Assembly: GCA_022484805.1 (NCBI GenBank)
Contig: JAKVKP010000004.1
Location: 62,001 to 126,000 of the forward strand
Origin: Streptococcaceae bacterium
GTDB lineage: Bacteria; Bacillota; Bacilli; Lactobacillales; Streptococcaceae
Length of the DNA: 64,000 nucleotides
Reading direction: 5' to 3'
The notes beneath the pieces were generated by a model. The model did not search any database. It worked only from the letters and a program-made list of their open reading frames with translations, and was not told the origin of the DNA. The position numbers and the translations under genes were made by a program. Positions 24,352 to 33,313 of the stretch are shown here, piece by piece. The first letter of the stretch is position 1. The number at the start of each line of letters is the position of its first letter.

Positions 24352-25518
24352 CTTTTCTGCTTTTTTTTTATCACGACGTACTCGATGCTGGATAAGCATA
24401 AAATGACGATATTTAGGATTACCAAATAGTTTCATTAATTTAAGCATCGGTGTTCGTTTTTCACCAAAAATACCAACCATCTCGGCGAATAATTCAACAC
24501 CAATTAGACTAGCAACTAATAACATACTAGCACCCAATTTACTGGAAACATTAATTAATAAAGCAATAAATGAAAAAATAAGTGTAATTGCATAAATCAT
24601 TAAGACCGCACCGCGATGTGAAAACCCTAATGAAATTAATCGATGATGTAAATGCATTCTATCAGGCGAGGTAATACTCTGATTGTTAAGCTTTCTACGA
24701 ATAATAGCAAAAACAGTATCAGTAATAGGTACACCAAAAATTAACATCGGTGTCAAAACGGCAACAAAGGTCGCATTTTTCAGACCCTGCAACGAAATTA
24801 CTGAAATCATAAAACCAAGAAAAAGAGCACCAGTGTCACCTAAATAAATTTTGGCTGGATTAAAATTATAAGGTAAAAATCCTAAAATAGCTGCAATCAA
24901 GGTAAAAATGGCAATTGAAACATAAACATTAATTTCGCCTAAAAAGAAATAGCCAATAATTCCAATTGTCGTTAATGAAATAACCGAAACACCCGAAACT
25001 AAGCCATCCAGACCATCCATTAAATTAACCGCATTAGTCAATGAAAGAATCCAAATAATTGTCAGTGGCAATGATAACCACCATTCAAAATTAACTAAAC
25101 CAATCATTGGAAATGTCATGCTATCAAAGCGAGCTTTAGTGAAAAACCAGATAATCAGTCCAGCTACGATAATACCAGCTGTTTTCTGCCTGGGCGAAAT
25201 TTCCTTAATATCATCCACCAACCCCGTGATAACGACCAATGCTGAAGCAAGAATATATGGCAAAATATACTTTAAAAAAGTAACGTCTGGAATCACGATG
25301 CCAACGATTTTAGGTAAAATTAAGATACATGAAATCGTAAAAGAAATAAATATGGCAAGTCCACCAGCACTAGGCATTGGAACCTTATTAATTCTCCGCT
25401 CATTAGGCATATCAACAGCACCAATTTTAATTGCGATTAGCTTCACAATAGGTGTTAAGCTAAGTGAGATCAAAAAAGTAATCAGCAATGTGATTAAATA
25501 ATAAAATGTAAACTGCAT
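24337..25518 (-). CDS. tagO: Undecaprenyl-phosphate GlcNAc-1-phosphate transferase (TagO/WecA type)
   Basis: A 393-residue polytopic enzyme of the MraY/WecA family, about ten to eleven membrane helices. It transfers a sugar phosphate to undecaprenyl phosphate and starts wall teichoic acid or other wall glycopolymers. Diagnostic loops: VDMPNERRINKVPMPSAGG, NLMDGLDGLVSG, NPAKIYLGDTGALFLG, and the histidine motif DRMHLHHRL. A basic tail (RRDKKKAEKNKDK) ends the protein. It lies about 240 bases from the LCP ligase gene on the same strand, an enzyme expected to attach the finished polymer to peptidoglycan. Confidence 0.93.
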   Translation of the reverse strand: MQFTFYYLITLLITFLISLSLTPIVKLIAIKIGAVDMPNERRINKVPMPSAGGLAIFISFTISCILILPKIVGIVIPDVTFLKYILPYILASALVVITGLVDDIKEISPRQKTAGIIVAGLIIWFFTKARFDSMTFPMIGLVNFEWWLSLPLTIIWILSLTNAVNLMDGLDGLVSGVSVISLTTIGIIGYFFLGEINVYVSIAIFTLIAAILGFLPYNFNPAKIYLGDTGALFLGFMISVISLQGLKNATFVAVLTPMLIFGVPITDTVFAIIRRKLNNQSITSPDRMHLHHRLISLGFSHRGAVLMIYAITLIFSFIALLINVSSKLGASMLLVASLIGVELFAEMVGIFGEKRTPMLKLMKLFGNPKYRHFMLIQHRVRRDKKKAEKNKDK

Positions 25519-25686
25519 AAATTTCCAACCTTATCTGATAATAACTGCAATCATTATTAATAATTCTTATTAACTAATCTCTAAATAATTTCTATTTTTG
25601 GGATAGATTATCACCATTATAACATATCCTATTCTCATTTTTGCTGATATTAAAAACAAAAAAACTTAACATTACTTCATCAAAAA

Positions 25687-25713
25687 AGAGTGCGACTAAA
25701 TTAATCACACTCT
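25687..25713 (-). terminator. Terminator of the LCP gene
   Basis: Minus-strand stem AGAGTGTGA with TCGCACTCT, followed by a run of T, just after the LCP stop at 25761. Confidence 0.75.
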
Positions 25714-25760
25714 CAAATCATTTAAAACTATTCACATTTATAAATAACTAAATTGACGTA

Positions 25761-26939
25761 TTAATAATTAACAGTACCATCCGCAGCAGCCCCTGTCCCA
25801 CTATCATAATAAGTTCCTGCATTTGGATCTGTACTATAGGTATAATCACTGCTTGTAGTTGTATCGCTGGAGCTTGAATAGCCGTAAGTATCCGCAGTAA
25901 TGATATCTGAATTTAGGACTTCTGCTGTTGCTTCACCAAGCTGTGACTTCAAAACATTTTGAATTTCCAACAGTTGAGTTGCGTCAGCTAACTGATAATA
26001 AATACCATCGATTTGCGTACTAGTTCCTTGTAGTTGCTTCGAATCAATTGTATCAAAGCTATCTTTATAACCTAATAAATTTTTAATATTAGTCGCATTT
26101 GATTCAATATTTGTTTTAAGATTGGTCTTAATTGCTGTCAAGATTTTTTGATAATTTGAAACGCTATCTAAACTTAGCATTTTTTCTAAAATTTTCGTTA
26201 CTACTTCACGCTGTCTCTTCTGACGACCAACGTCACCCTCTGGATCCTGATATCGCATTCTGGCGTATGCTAGACCTGTTTTACCATCTAGATGAATTTT
26301 TTGCAGTTCACCGTTTACCTCTTCACTTGCAGGAACTGTCGCAACAAAGTCACCATCTTCTACAGTAAATTCGCCATAATTATTAACAACATCGATACCA
26401 CCAACAGCATCAATTAAGGAACTCAATCCATCCATATTAATAATGGCATATTTATCAATTGGAATATCCAATAGCTTTTGGATTGTCAAAATACTCATTT
26501 CAGTTTGACCATATGCGTAGGCATGATTCAATTTATCCTGAATACCATTTTCAGCATTACCTTCGGGTCCAACCATATTAACCAATAAATCACGATCCAA
26601 AGAGACAATTGTAGTTTTCTTTTCAGTCGGATTAATCGTCACGACCATCATTGAATCACTGCGTCCCTCCCATTGATCCGTACGACCAACACCGCCAGTA
26701 TCAATCCCCATTAGCAATATTGAAAAAGGCTGAGTCGCTTCCAGCACCTCTTCACGATCTTTGGTTGCTGAATTACCAATACTCTCATAAGTTTCTTTCA
26801 TTGAATTTTCAGCAGCAAAATAAGCCGTTGCAACATAGCTTCCGGCGGCAACTACAGAAATACCAAAAATACTCAGCAAAATAATTATAATTTTTTTTGC
26901 CAAAGATTTCTTAGGCTTGTGGCTCTCTAAACGAGACAT
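25761..26939 (-). CDS. LytR-CpsA-Psr (LCP) family glycopolymer ligase
   Basis: A 392-residue membrane-anchored enzyme: short cytosolic N-terminus (KPKKSLAKK), one membrane helix (IIIILLSIFGISVVAAGSY), then an extracellular LCP domain. Conserved features are ILLMGIDTGG, the Arg/Asp segment GRSDSMMVVTINP, SLDRDLLV, KLNHAYAYG, VDAVGGIDVVN and YARMRYQDPEGDVGRQKRQ. LCP proteins transfer wall teichoic acid or capsule from undecaprenyl carriers to peptidoglycan. The C-terminus is Ser/Thr/Tyr/Gly-rich and low-complexity. ATG 26939 is chosen for GAGGAG upstream. Confidence 0.93.
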   Translation of the reverse strand: MSRLESHKPKKSLAKKIIIILLSIFGISVVAAGSYVATAYFAAENSMKETYESIGNSATKDREEVLEATQPFSILLMGIDTGGVGRTDQWEGRSDSMMVVTINPTEKKTTIVSLDRDLLVNMVGPEGNAENGIQDKLNHAYAYGQTEMSILTIQKLLDIPIDKYAIINMDGLSSLIDAVGGIDVVNNYGEFTVEDGDFVATVPASEEVNGELQKIHLDGKTGLAYARMRYQDPEGDVGRQKRQREVVTKILEKMLSLDSVSNYQKILTAIKTNLKTNIESNATNIKNLLGYKDSFDTIDSKQLQGTSTQIDGIYYQLADATQLLEIQNVLKSQLGEATAEVLNSDIITADTYGYSSSSDTTTSSDYTYSTDPNAGTYYDSGTGAAADGTVNY

Positions 26940-27080
26940 ATTGTTCTCCTCTTTTAAATTAGATAATGGATATTTTCTCAAATATCACTGGAAAAAACAA
27001 GACTTTACGAAATTTTATACAAAATCTTAACCTTTTCCACATTATTTATTCGATAATTAATCTATTTATTCATTAATTAT

Positions 27081-27596
27081 CTAGTCAATCATTCTTCCCA
27101 TAAATAAAACTTCAATGTATTCGCCACTTTTTAAGCGTGCACCACGCAACTTCTCTCCTTCAATTATAAAGCCTTTCCTTAAATAAAGCTGAACTGCCTT
27201 TTCATTTCTTTTTTGCACCGTGAGCTCTAATCGTTTAATCACTTTAGACTCTACCGCCCACTCAATAACCGCATCCATTAAAAATTTACCAATACCATAG
27301 CCTTGATAATCACTTAAAATACTAATACCTAGTTCACCAATATGAAAGACGCGATAATGTGAGTCGCCGTAAATGGAAGCAGTTCCAACAATTTTGTCGT
27401 CAACCAAAGCCAACATTAGAGTATTGTTCGGCGATTCATAAATTGCAGCTAGAGCCAGCGCTTCATCCTCAACTGAAATATCAACACCTTTTTCATCCAT
27501 TGTTAAAAATTCTGATTCGCCACCAATTTGTTTTAAAACATTCAAGAGCATTGCTGCATCGTCTGGTATTGCTTCTCTTATTATTAAATCATTCAT
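27081..27596 (-). CDS. GNAT family N-acetyltransferase
   Basis: A 171-residue acetyl-CoA-dependent transferase. The N-terminal IREAIPDDAAMLLNVLKQI strand-helix, the central beta strands with IVGTASIYG and the motif A loop ILSDYQGYGIGKFLMDAV (pyrophosphate-binding QxxGxG/A) are clear. LELTVQKRNEKAVQLYLRKGF is the usual motif B end. Its ATG overlaps the tsaE end by eight bases, as is common when a GNAT gene follows tsaE in Lactobacillales. The substrate is unknown; RimI-like protein acetylation is not supported by any visible feature. Confidence 0.88.
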   Translation of the reverse strand: MNDLIIREAIPDDAAMLLNVLKQIGGESEFLTMDEKGVDISVEDEALALAAIYESPNNTLMLALVDDKIVGTASIYGDSHYRVFHIGELGISILSDYQGYGIGKFLMDAVIEWAVESKVIKRLELTVQKRNEKAVQLYLRKGFIIEGEKLRGARLKSGEYIEVLFMGRMID

Positions 27597-28044
27597 TTGA
27601 AAATGCCTCTTTTAGCTCGTCAATTATCGCCTGATACTTTTCATCGGTTGTTTCAAAACTAATCTCCCGACCCTCTCGAGCTTGACTAATGGTAATTTGG
27701 AGAAATGCTTCTGGCAAATACTTACCAAGCAGCTCCCCCCACTCTACTACTGTAACGCCATCACCATAAAAATAATCGTCCAATTCCAAATCCTGAACAT
27801 GATTGGCTGTTCGATAAACATCCATATGATAAAATGGTATTCTTCCAGAATGATATTCTCGCACAATCGTATATGTCGGGCTTTTTACCATCTCGGTCAC
27901 ACCAAGACCCTTGGCAATTCCTTTAGATAGACTTGTTTTTCCAGTACCTAAATTTCCAGTTAAAATCACGGTTGAACCCGCGAAGAGCTGTTTACCTAAC
28001 CACTGGCCCAATTGATTAGTCTGTCCTTCAGAGCTTAAATACAT
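27589..28044 (-). CDS. tsaE: tRNA threonylcarbamoyladenosine biosynthesis ATPase TsaE
   Basis: A 151-residue P-loop ATPase needed, with TsaB and TsaD, for t6A37 modification of ANN-decoding tRNAs. Walker A is GNLGTGKTSLSKGIA; KSPTYTIVREY, the HMDVYR strand and VVEWGELLGKYLP follow in the family order. Length is normal. It overlaps the GNAT gene downstream. tsaB and tsaD are not in the window. Confidence 0.93.
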   Translation of the reverse strand: MYLSSEGQTNQLGQWLGKQLFAGSTVILTGNLGTGKTSLSKGIAKGLGVTEMVKSPTYTIVREYHSGRIPFYHMDVYRTANHVQDLELDDYFYGDGVTVVEWGELLGKYLPEAFLQITISQAREGREISFETTDEKYQAIIDELKEAFSNE

Positions 28045-28279
28045 ACCTTCATTTCCCTTCTAAATCAAAATTAATTAAAATAATATTCTTCTAAATTATT
28101 GCTATTGTTGACCACTATCTGGTGGATTAAATCACTTAATCTTCCCATGATTGTATCATATTTATCATGTAGTTAATTAAAAATTGGTAACATTTAGAAA
28201 GTATAAATAACTCTAGAATAATGGTCTAATTTATTATACTATTAGTTAATTAAAACAAAATAACGAATGGAGGATAAGC

Positions 28280-29170
28280 TTGAATAAAGGATTAACACAG
28301 CTTCTAATATGCTATTTCTTGTGGGGTAGCTTGAGTATTTATTGGCATACATTAAGTACGGTGAATGCCATTGATATTTTATTTTATCGAATCATTTTTT
28401 CATTTTTGACTATGCTAATTCTATTAATCACCACAGATCAACTTAGTCTTGTCTGGAACGAAACAAAGCAAACCTTTCGACAGCCAAAACCATTTTTTAG
28501 AATTATTAGCACTGCAATTCTAATTACTATTAACTGGGGAACATACATTTATTCTGTCAATCATGGACAGGCCACTGAGGCAAGTTTGGGCTACTATATC
28601 ATGCCTTTATTAAGCGTTCTTTTGGCAGTCATCTTTTTAAAAGAGCAGCTATCGAGAAATACCTTAATCGCACTTGGCTTTTCACTCGTCGGTGTAATCG
28701 TTTTAACAATCATGCAGGGTGGACTGCCACTACCCGTTACCCTAATGGCACTAGCCTTCTCCTTCTATGGTCTAGTTAAAAAAGGATTAGCAATTTCTAC
28801 AATCACAGCGATGACTCTTGAATCTGCTATAATGATACCAGTCGCCATTATTTACTTTATTTTATCGAAACACCAACCATTATGGCAATATTCGCCAAAA
28901 ATTATTTTATTAACTCTTTTATCCGGTGTAATTACCATTATTCCACTTATTTTATATACTGAAGCTTTGAAGCATTTAAAGCTATCTACTGTTGGTTTAT
29001 TACAATATCTTAATCCGACCATTCAATTAGTTATTGCTGTCTTTGTTTTAAAGGAAACCTATAATTTATCTAAATTGATCGCCTTTAGCTTTATTTGGAT
29101 TGGTGTTCTGATTTTTTGTATTGGACAATGGCATTCGTATCGCGTAGAAAATAAAACACAAATCGATTAG
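28280..29170 (+). CDS. rarD: RarD-like EamA family transporter
   Basis: A 296-residue inner-membrane protein with ten predicted helices in two EamA repeats. The opening YFLWGSLSIYWH, then IDILFYRIIFS, INWGTYIYSVNHG, ATEASLGYYIMPLLSV and a final LKHLKLSTVGLLQYLNPT match the RarD (chloramphenicol-sensitivity) subfamily. The substrate is unknown. The start is TTG 28280, about six bases after GGAGGA. It precedes yaaA-recF on the same strand with an 11-base gap. Confidence 0.88.
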   Translation: MNKGLTQLLICYFLWGSLSIYWHTLSTVNAIDILFYRIIFSFLTMLILLITTDQLSLVWNETKQTFRQPKPFFRIISTAILITINWGTYIYSVNHGQATEASLGYYIMPLLSVLLAVIFLKEQLSRNTLIALGFSLVGVIVLTIMQGGLPLPVTLMALAFSFYGLVKKGLAISTITAMTLESAIMIPVAIIYFILSKHQPLWQYSPKIILLTLLSGVITIIPLILYTEALKHLKLSTVGLLQYLNPTIQLVIAVFVLKETYNLSKLIAFSFIWIGVLIFCIGQWHSYRVENKTQID

Positions 29171-29181
29171 TAAGGAGAATT

Positions 29182-29523
29182 ATGGACTATATTATTTTTG
29201 ATGAATTTATTAAACTTGGAGATTTACTTAAAGATTTGGATATCATTTCAAGTGGCGGACAGGCAAAATACTATTTGCCGGAAAACCCCGTCATTGTAGA
29301 TGGCGAATCAGAAATCAGACGTGGCCGCAAAATTTATCCAAATATGGTATTAATTATTGAAGGTAGTACAATCAATACTATTAAGGCAAATGCTGAACAG
29401 CAAACCGAAAAACAAGCCGATTTAGCGGAAAAGAAGCGCGTTCAAGCTTTAGTTAAACAGTTAAATCAGAAAAAAACTTCAAACAGAAGGAAAAAAAATA
29501 AGCCGAAATTCCCAGGACAATAA
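29182..29523 (+). CDS. yaaA: S4-domain RNA-binding protein YaaA
   Basis: A 113-residue protein with an S4 RNA-binding fold in residues 8-70: FIKLGDLLKDLDIISSGGQA, then FLxEN-like YLPENPVIVDGE and RRGRKIYPNMVLIIEG. A charged tail runs from 80 to 113. It is normally found immediately before recF, as here (two bases between them), and is thought to act in ribosome assembly. AAGGAG precedes the ATG. dnaA and dnaN, often neighbours in Bacillus, are not adjacent. Confidence 0.92.
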   Translation: MDYIIFDEFIKLGDLLKDLDIISSGGQAKYYLPENPVIVDGESEIRRGRKIYPNMVLIIEGSTINTIKANAEQQTEKQADLAEKKRVQALVKQLNQKKTSNRRKKNKPKFPGQ

Positions 29524-29525
29524 TT

Positions 29526-30620
29526 ATGAAATTACTCAATATCTTTCTGAAAAATTTCAGAAATTACCCAGAATTAAAATTAGAATTTAATCCTAATCTC
29601 AATATTTTTATTGGTGAAAATGCACAAGGAAAGACAAATCTACTCGAGAGTATTTATTTCTTAGCCTTGACACGTAGCCCGAGAACCGCCAGCGAAAAGG
29701 AATTGATTCGTTGGCAGCAATCCAACACTCTCGTTAGTGGTGTATTATCACGTGATATCGGTAAAATGGATTTAGAAATTCAATTATCTTCGAAAGGTCG
29801 TAAAACTAAGATTAATCGATTGGAACAAAAAAAACTTTCTGATTACATTGGTAAAATGAATGTCGTTTTGTTTTCCCCCGAAGACTTAGAATTAGTTAAA
29901 GGTAGTCCAGCCAAAAGACGACGCTTCATCGATATTGAACTTGGGCAAATCAATCCAATCTACCTCTATGATTTGAGCCAATATCATCGTATTTTAAAGC
30001 AGCGCAACAGCTATCTCAAAAAAGATAATATTGATGAAATCTATTTAAGTGTCTTGGATGAACAATTGGTAGAATTCGGCAGTAAGGTTATTGAAGCAAG
30101 AAGCCTATTCATCAAACAGCTAGAAAAAAATGCGCAAGCACTCCATCAAAAAATTAGTCACGGCAAGGAAGAATTGAGCTTAGAATATCAAACACAGCTA
30201 CCAATCAGCAATGACCTTCAAAAAGTGTATCTGGAAAAGCTAAAGCATGATAGGCAACGTGAAAGTTTTCAGAAAACTACCTTAACAGGCCCACACCGCG
30301 ATGAATTAATTTTCATTGTTAACGATAACCCCGTGGCAGTTTATGGCTCACAAGGACAACAAAGAACCACTGCACTGAGTATCAAGCTGGCTGAAATTGA
30401 ATTGATGAAGCAAGAGGTCGGCGAATATCCAATTTTACTTCTAGATGATGTGATGAGCGAATTAGATAATCAAAGGCAGATAGACCTTTTAGAATCCGTT
30501 TTAGGTAAAACGCAGACCTTTGTGACAACAACAACTTTGGATCACCTCCAAAATCTACCTGATGCCCTAACAATTTATCAGGTGAATAATGGCAGTCTAT
30601 CAGTTGCAGCATCAGAATAA
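29526..30620 (+). CDS. recF: DNA replication/repair protein RecF
   Basis: A 364-residue SMC-like ATPase that loads RecA at gaps. Walker A is FIGENAQGKTNLLE near residues 29-43. The family segment LALTRSPRTASEKELIRW and the VLFSPEDLELVKGSPAKRR region are present, as are the ABC-type signature YGSQGQQRTTALSI and Walker B ILLLDDVMSELD. Length is normal. It is preceded by yaaA and followed by an unrelated esterase, so this recF locus is detached from dnaA-dnaN-gyrBA. Confidence 0.95.
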   Translation: MKLLNIFLKNFRNYPELKLEFNPNLNIFIGENAQGKTNLLESIYFLALTRSPRTASEKELIRWQQSNTLVSGVLSRDIGKMDLEIQLSSKGRKTKINRLEQKKLSDYIGKMNVVLFSPEDLELVKGSPAKRRRFIDIELGQINPIYLYDLSQYHRILKQRNSYLKKDNIDEIYLSVLDEQLVEFGSKVIEARSLFIKQLEKNAQALHQKISHGKEELSLEYQTQLPISNDLQKVYLEKLKHDRQRESFQKTTLTGPHRDELIFIVNDNPVAVYGSQGQQRTTALSIKLAEIELMKQEVGEYPILLLDDVMSELDNQRQIDLLESVLGKTQTFVTTTTLDHLQNLPDALTIYQVNNGSLSVAASE

Positions 30621-30736
30621 GTCAGCTAAGGCAATCACGTGAAAGAGTTTTTCTATTAGTCTTTCTACTAAATTGTAGTAAAATAATACTAAACTATTCA
30701 AATAATAATTAGGATGACTAGAAAGTAGGAATAAAA

Positions 30737-31525
30737 GTGGCAATCTTTCAAATCGAATATCGTTCAGACTTACTGGATATGGATCGCAATATGAATGTAA
30801 TTTTACCTGATTTAAATGAATTGGCACCAAATGAAACACTTGAGGATATCCCCGTGCTTTATTTACTTCATGGTATGGCTGGTAATCATAACACTTGGCT
30901 AAAGCGAACAGGCATCGCTCGATTAGTTCGTCATACAAAGCTGGCAATCGTGATGCCTTCTACCGACTTAGCTTGGTATAGTGATACACAATATGGAATG
31001 CCTTATTTTACCGCCTTAACCGAAGAACTACCGAAAATTATTCAAGAATTTTTCCCACAAATTTCAACAAAACGAGAAAAAAACTTTGTTGCAGGATTAT
31101 CAATGGGGGGCTATGGCGCCTTTAAGTTTGCCTTCCTAACCGAGCGTTTTAGCTACGCAGCAAGCTTATCTGGTTGTCTGTCCTTCAAAGGGATGAAGCC
31201 AACTGACCTTGGTCAAGAGGCATATTGGAACGGTATCTTTGGTGATTTTAATTTATTTGATACCAGTGAAAACAATCTAATGGTTGCTGCTGAAAATCAA
31301 GTCAAGCTCCAACACACACTGCCCAAATTATACGCATGGTGTGGTCACCAAGACTTTCTCTATCAAGCTAATCTTTATGCTATAGAGCAGCTAGAAAAGC
31401 TCAAATATGATTTAACATTTGAATCTGCTGATGGTAAACATGAATGGTACTATTGGGATAAGCAGATTGACCGCGTTCTTGAATGGCTACCAATTGACTA
31501 CGTTAAAGAAGAACGCCTAAGTTAA
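30737..31525 (+). CDS. estA: Esterase of the esterase D / tributyrin esterase family
   Basis: A 262-residue cytoplasmic alpha/beta hydrolase. The strand before the oxyanion hole reads VLYLLHGMAGNHNTWLKRTG; the nucleophile Ser lies in AGLSMGGYGAFKFA, and the acid and base probably in GHQDF and GKHEWYYW. The family includes the lactic acid bacterial tributyrin esterases acting on short-chain esters. The start is GTG 30737 after GTAGGA. It is a single gene with a downstream terminator. Confidence 0.88.
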   Translation: MAIFQIEYRSDLLDMDRNMNVILPDLNELAPNETLEDIPVLYLLHGMAGNHNTWLKRTGIARLVRHTKLAIVMPSTDLAWYSDTQYGMPYFTALTEELPKIIQEFFPQISTKREKNFVAGLSMGGYGAFKFAFLTERFSYAASLSGCLSFKGMKPTDLGQEAYWNGIFGDFNLFDTSENNLMVAAENQVKLQHTLPKLYAWCGHQDFLYQANLYAIEQLEKLKYDLTFESADGKHEWYYWDKQIDRVLEWLPIDYVKEERLS

Positions 31526-31553
31526 AAAAGCTCAGCATATAAAAAACAATTAA

Positions 31554-31597
31554 TAGGCTAATGATGACTAGAGATACTAGTTTTCATTGGCTTTTTT
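31554..31597 (+). terminator. Terminator of the esterase gene
   Basis: AGGCTAATGATGACTAG pairs imperfectly with CTAGTTTTCATTGGCT, followed by six T. Confidence 0.75.
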
Positions 31598-31699
31598 ATG
31601 GTCACTTTAAATAAAATAGCAATTTCCCATTTTTGTATACAATTTCAGATATCATTTATGATAAAATGGGCTAAGATAAAAAAATCAGAGGAGGAAAAC

Positions 31700-32371
31700 A
31701 TGAATTTAAAAGAAATGGTCGGTATTGAAGCAGCAAAATATATTAAAGATGGAATGATTGTCGGTCTAGGTACTGGCTCAACAGCAGCCTATATGACTAA
31801 AGAAGTCGGACGACGTGTTAAGGAGGAAGGACTTGAGATTATTGGTGTCACAACCTCTCATGATACTGCGAAGCTTGCTAAATCACTTAATATTCCACTA
31901 AAGTCAATTGATGAAGTTTCACATGTTGATATCACAATTGATGGAGCTGATGAAATTGCCGAAGACTTTTCAGGCACAAAAGGGGGGGGAGCTGCACTTT
32001 TATTCGAAAAGATTGTTGCAACCTATTCTAAGGAAATTATCTGGATTGTAGATCAATCTAAAATGGTTAAAAAGCTAGGCGCATTTCCATTACCAATTGA
32101 AGTGATTCCTTACGGTAGCCAACAGCTATTCACCTATTTTGACAAACAGGGCTATCAACCAAGCTTCCGCAAAGATAATGACAATTTATTGTTGAAAACG
32201 GATTCAAATAATTATATCATTGATTTACATTTAGAAAAAATAGAAAATCCCAAATCATTAGCCAATGAACTAGATCATTTGGTCGGTGTTGTTGAACACG
32301 GACTATTTATTGACATGGTCTCTCGTGTCATTGTGGGCTATGATGATGGGCCAAAAACATTAGAGGTGTAA
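31700..32371 (+). CDS. rpiA: Ribose-5-phosphate isomerase A
   Basis: A 223-residue isomerase interconverting ribose 5-phosphate and ribulose 5-phosphate in the pentose phosphate pathway. Signature motifs are [36 protein letters not shown] with the catalytic Asp, and [14 protein letters not shown] 31700 follows GAGGAGG; in-frame starts further upstream lie before the promoter-like TTGTAT and TATGAT. It is followed at once by the FNT channel gene (five bases), so the two are probably co-transcribed. Confidence 0.94.
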   Translation: MNLKEMVGIEAAKYIKDGMIVGLGTGSTAAYMTKEVGRRVKEEGLEIIGVTTSHDTAKLAKSLNIPLKSIDEVSHVDITIDGADEIAEDFSGTKGGGAALLFEKIVATYSKEIIWIVDQSKMVKKLGAFPLPIEVIPYGSQQLFTYFDKQGYQPSFRKDNDNLLLKTDSNNYIIDLHLEKIENPKSLANELDHLVGVVEHGLFIDMVSRVIVGYDDGPKTLEV

Positions 32372-32375
32372 AATA

Positions 32376-33134
32376 GTGAGAACTCCAGAAGAAACGTTAG
32401 CATTCACAATTGAAATGGCCGATAAAAAAATTCATAAACCCCTTGAAAGTAAGCTAATCCTTTCTTTTATCGGTGGGGCAATGATTTCCCTAGGCTATCT
32501 CGCTTATATTAGAGTAGCAGCGAGCATGGCCGAAGACTGGGGAAGCGTAGCTTCATTTCTTGGTGCCTGCGTCTTTCCAATCGGATTAATTGTAATTCTA
32601 TTGGCTGGAGGCGAATTGATTACTGGTAATATGATGGTCGTTTTTGCTGGCTTATTGGATAAAAAAGTTTCATGGCTAGAATTAATCAAAAATTGGCTAG
32701 TGATTACTTTTGGTAATCTTATTGGTGCACTATTTGTGGCCTTTTTCTTTGGCAAGGTTACTGGATTACTAACTAGCGGTGATTTTTTAGTTGAGGCTAT
32801 TAGTTTAGCACACGCTAAGGTTAACGCCACACCAGCTCAAGCCTTTTTCTCAGGAATCGGTTGTAATTGGTTTGTCGGTTTAGCACTCTGGTTATGCTAT
32901 GCTGCCAAGGATACCGCAGGCAAAATTTTAGCAATTTGGTTCCCTGTTATGACTTTCGTCGCAATTGGTTTTCAGCATAGTGTTGCAAATGCGTTTCTAA
33001 TTCCATTTGGCATGATGATGGGCGAGGTTACGCTAACTCAATTTCTTGGCAATTTCATCTTTGTTTACCTTGGTAATATTGTAGGTGGTGCTATCTTTGT
33101 TGCATTATTCTACTATAAGTCCTTCAAACATTAA
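32376..33134 (+). CDS. Formate/nitrite transporter (FNT) family channel
   Basis: A 252-residue membrane protein with six hydrophobic segments, typical of the FocA/NirC fold. SFIGGAMISLGYLAYIR, LAGGELITGNMMVVFAG (with the family tGN motif in the broken helix) and GIGCNWFVGLALWL are family positions. FNT channels carry formate, nitrite or hydrosulfide; lactic acid bacteria mostly use them for formate or lactate/acetate. The substrate here is not decided. The start is GTG 32376, with GAGGTG across the rpiA stop serving as ribosome site. No pyruvate formate-lyase gene is nearby. Confidence 0.88.
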   Translation: MRTPEETLAFTIEMADKKIHKPLESKLILSFIGGAMISLGYLAYIRVAASMAEDWGSVASFLGACVFPIGLIVILLAGGELITGNMMVVFAGLLDKKVSWLELIKNWLVITFGNLIGALFVAFFFGKVTGLLTSGDFLVEAISLAHAKVNATPAQAFFSGIGCNWFVGLALWLCYAAKDTAGKILAIWFPVMTFVAIGFQHSVANAFLIPFGMMMGEVTLTQFLGNFIFVYLGNIVGGAIFVALFYYKSFKH

Positions 33135-33218
33135 AAAATGGCTAAATACAACTAACTAAAAAACAAGCATCAGCTAAAAATGTCAAGACTGTTTGTCTCA
33201 TGGCGTATTTTGACTTAT

Positions 33219-33286
33219 GTTGTAATTTTCGATGATTTGAAGCCCACAAATTATAGGCTTCAAAAGATTGCAAAAAATGCTACAAC
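33219..33286. repeat. Extended dyad upstream of the resolvase-like gene
   Basis: Inner repeat TTTGAAGCC with GGCTTCAAA (33236-33264, 11-base spacer) flanked by outer arms GTTGTA and TACAAC. It has no T tract, so it is not a terminator. Its place 28 bases before the next start makes it a candidate operator or recombination-like site. Confidence 0.45.
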
Positions 33287-33313
33287 TAGCTCTAAAATAA
33301 GGAGGCGAATTCT

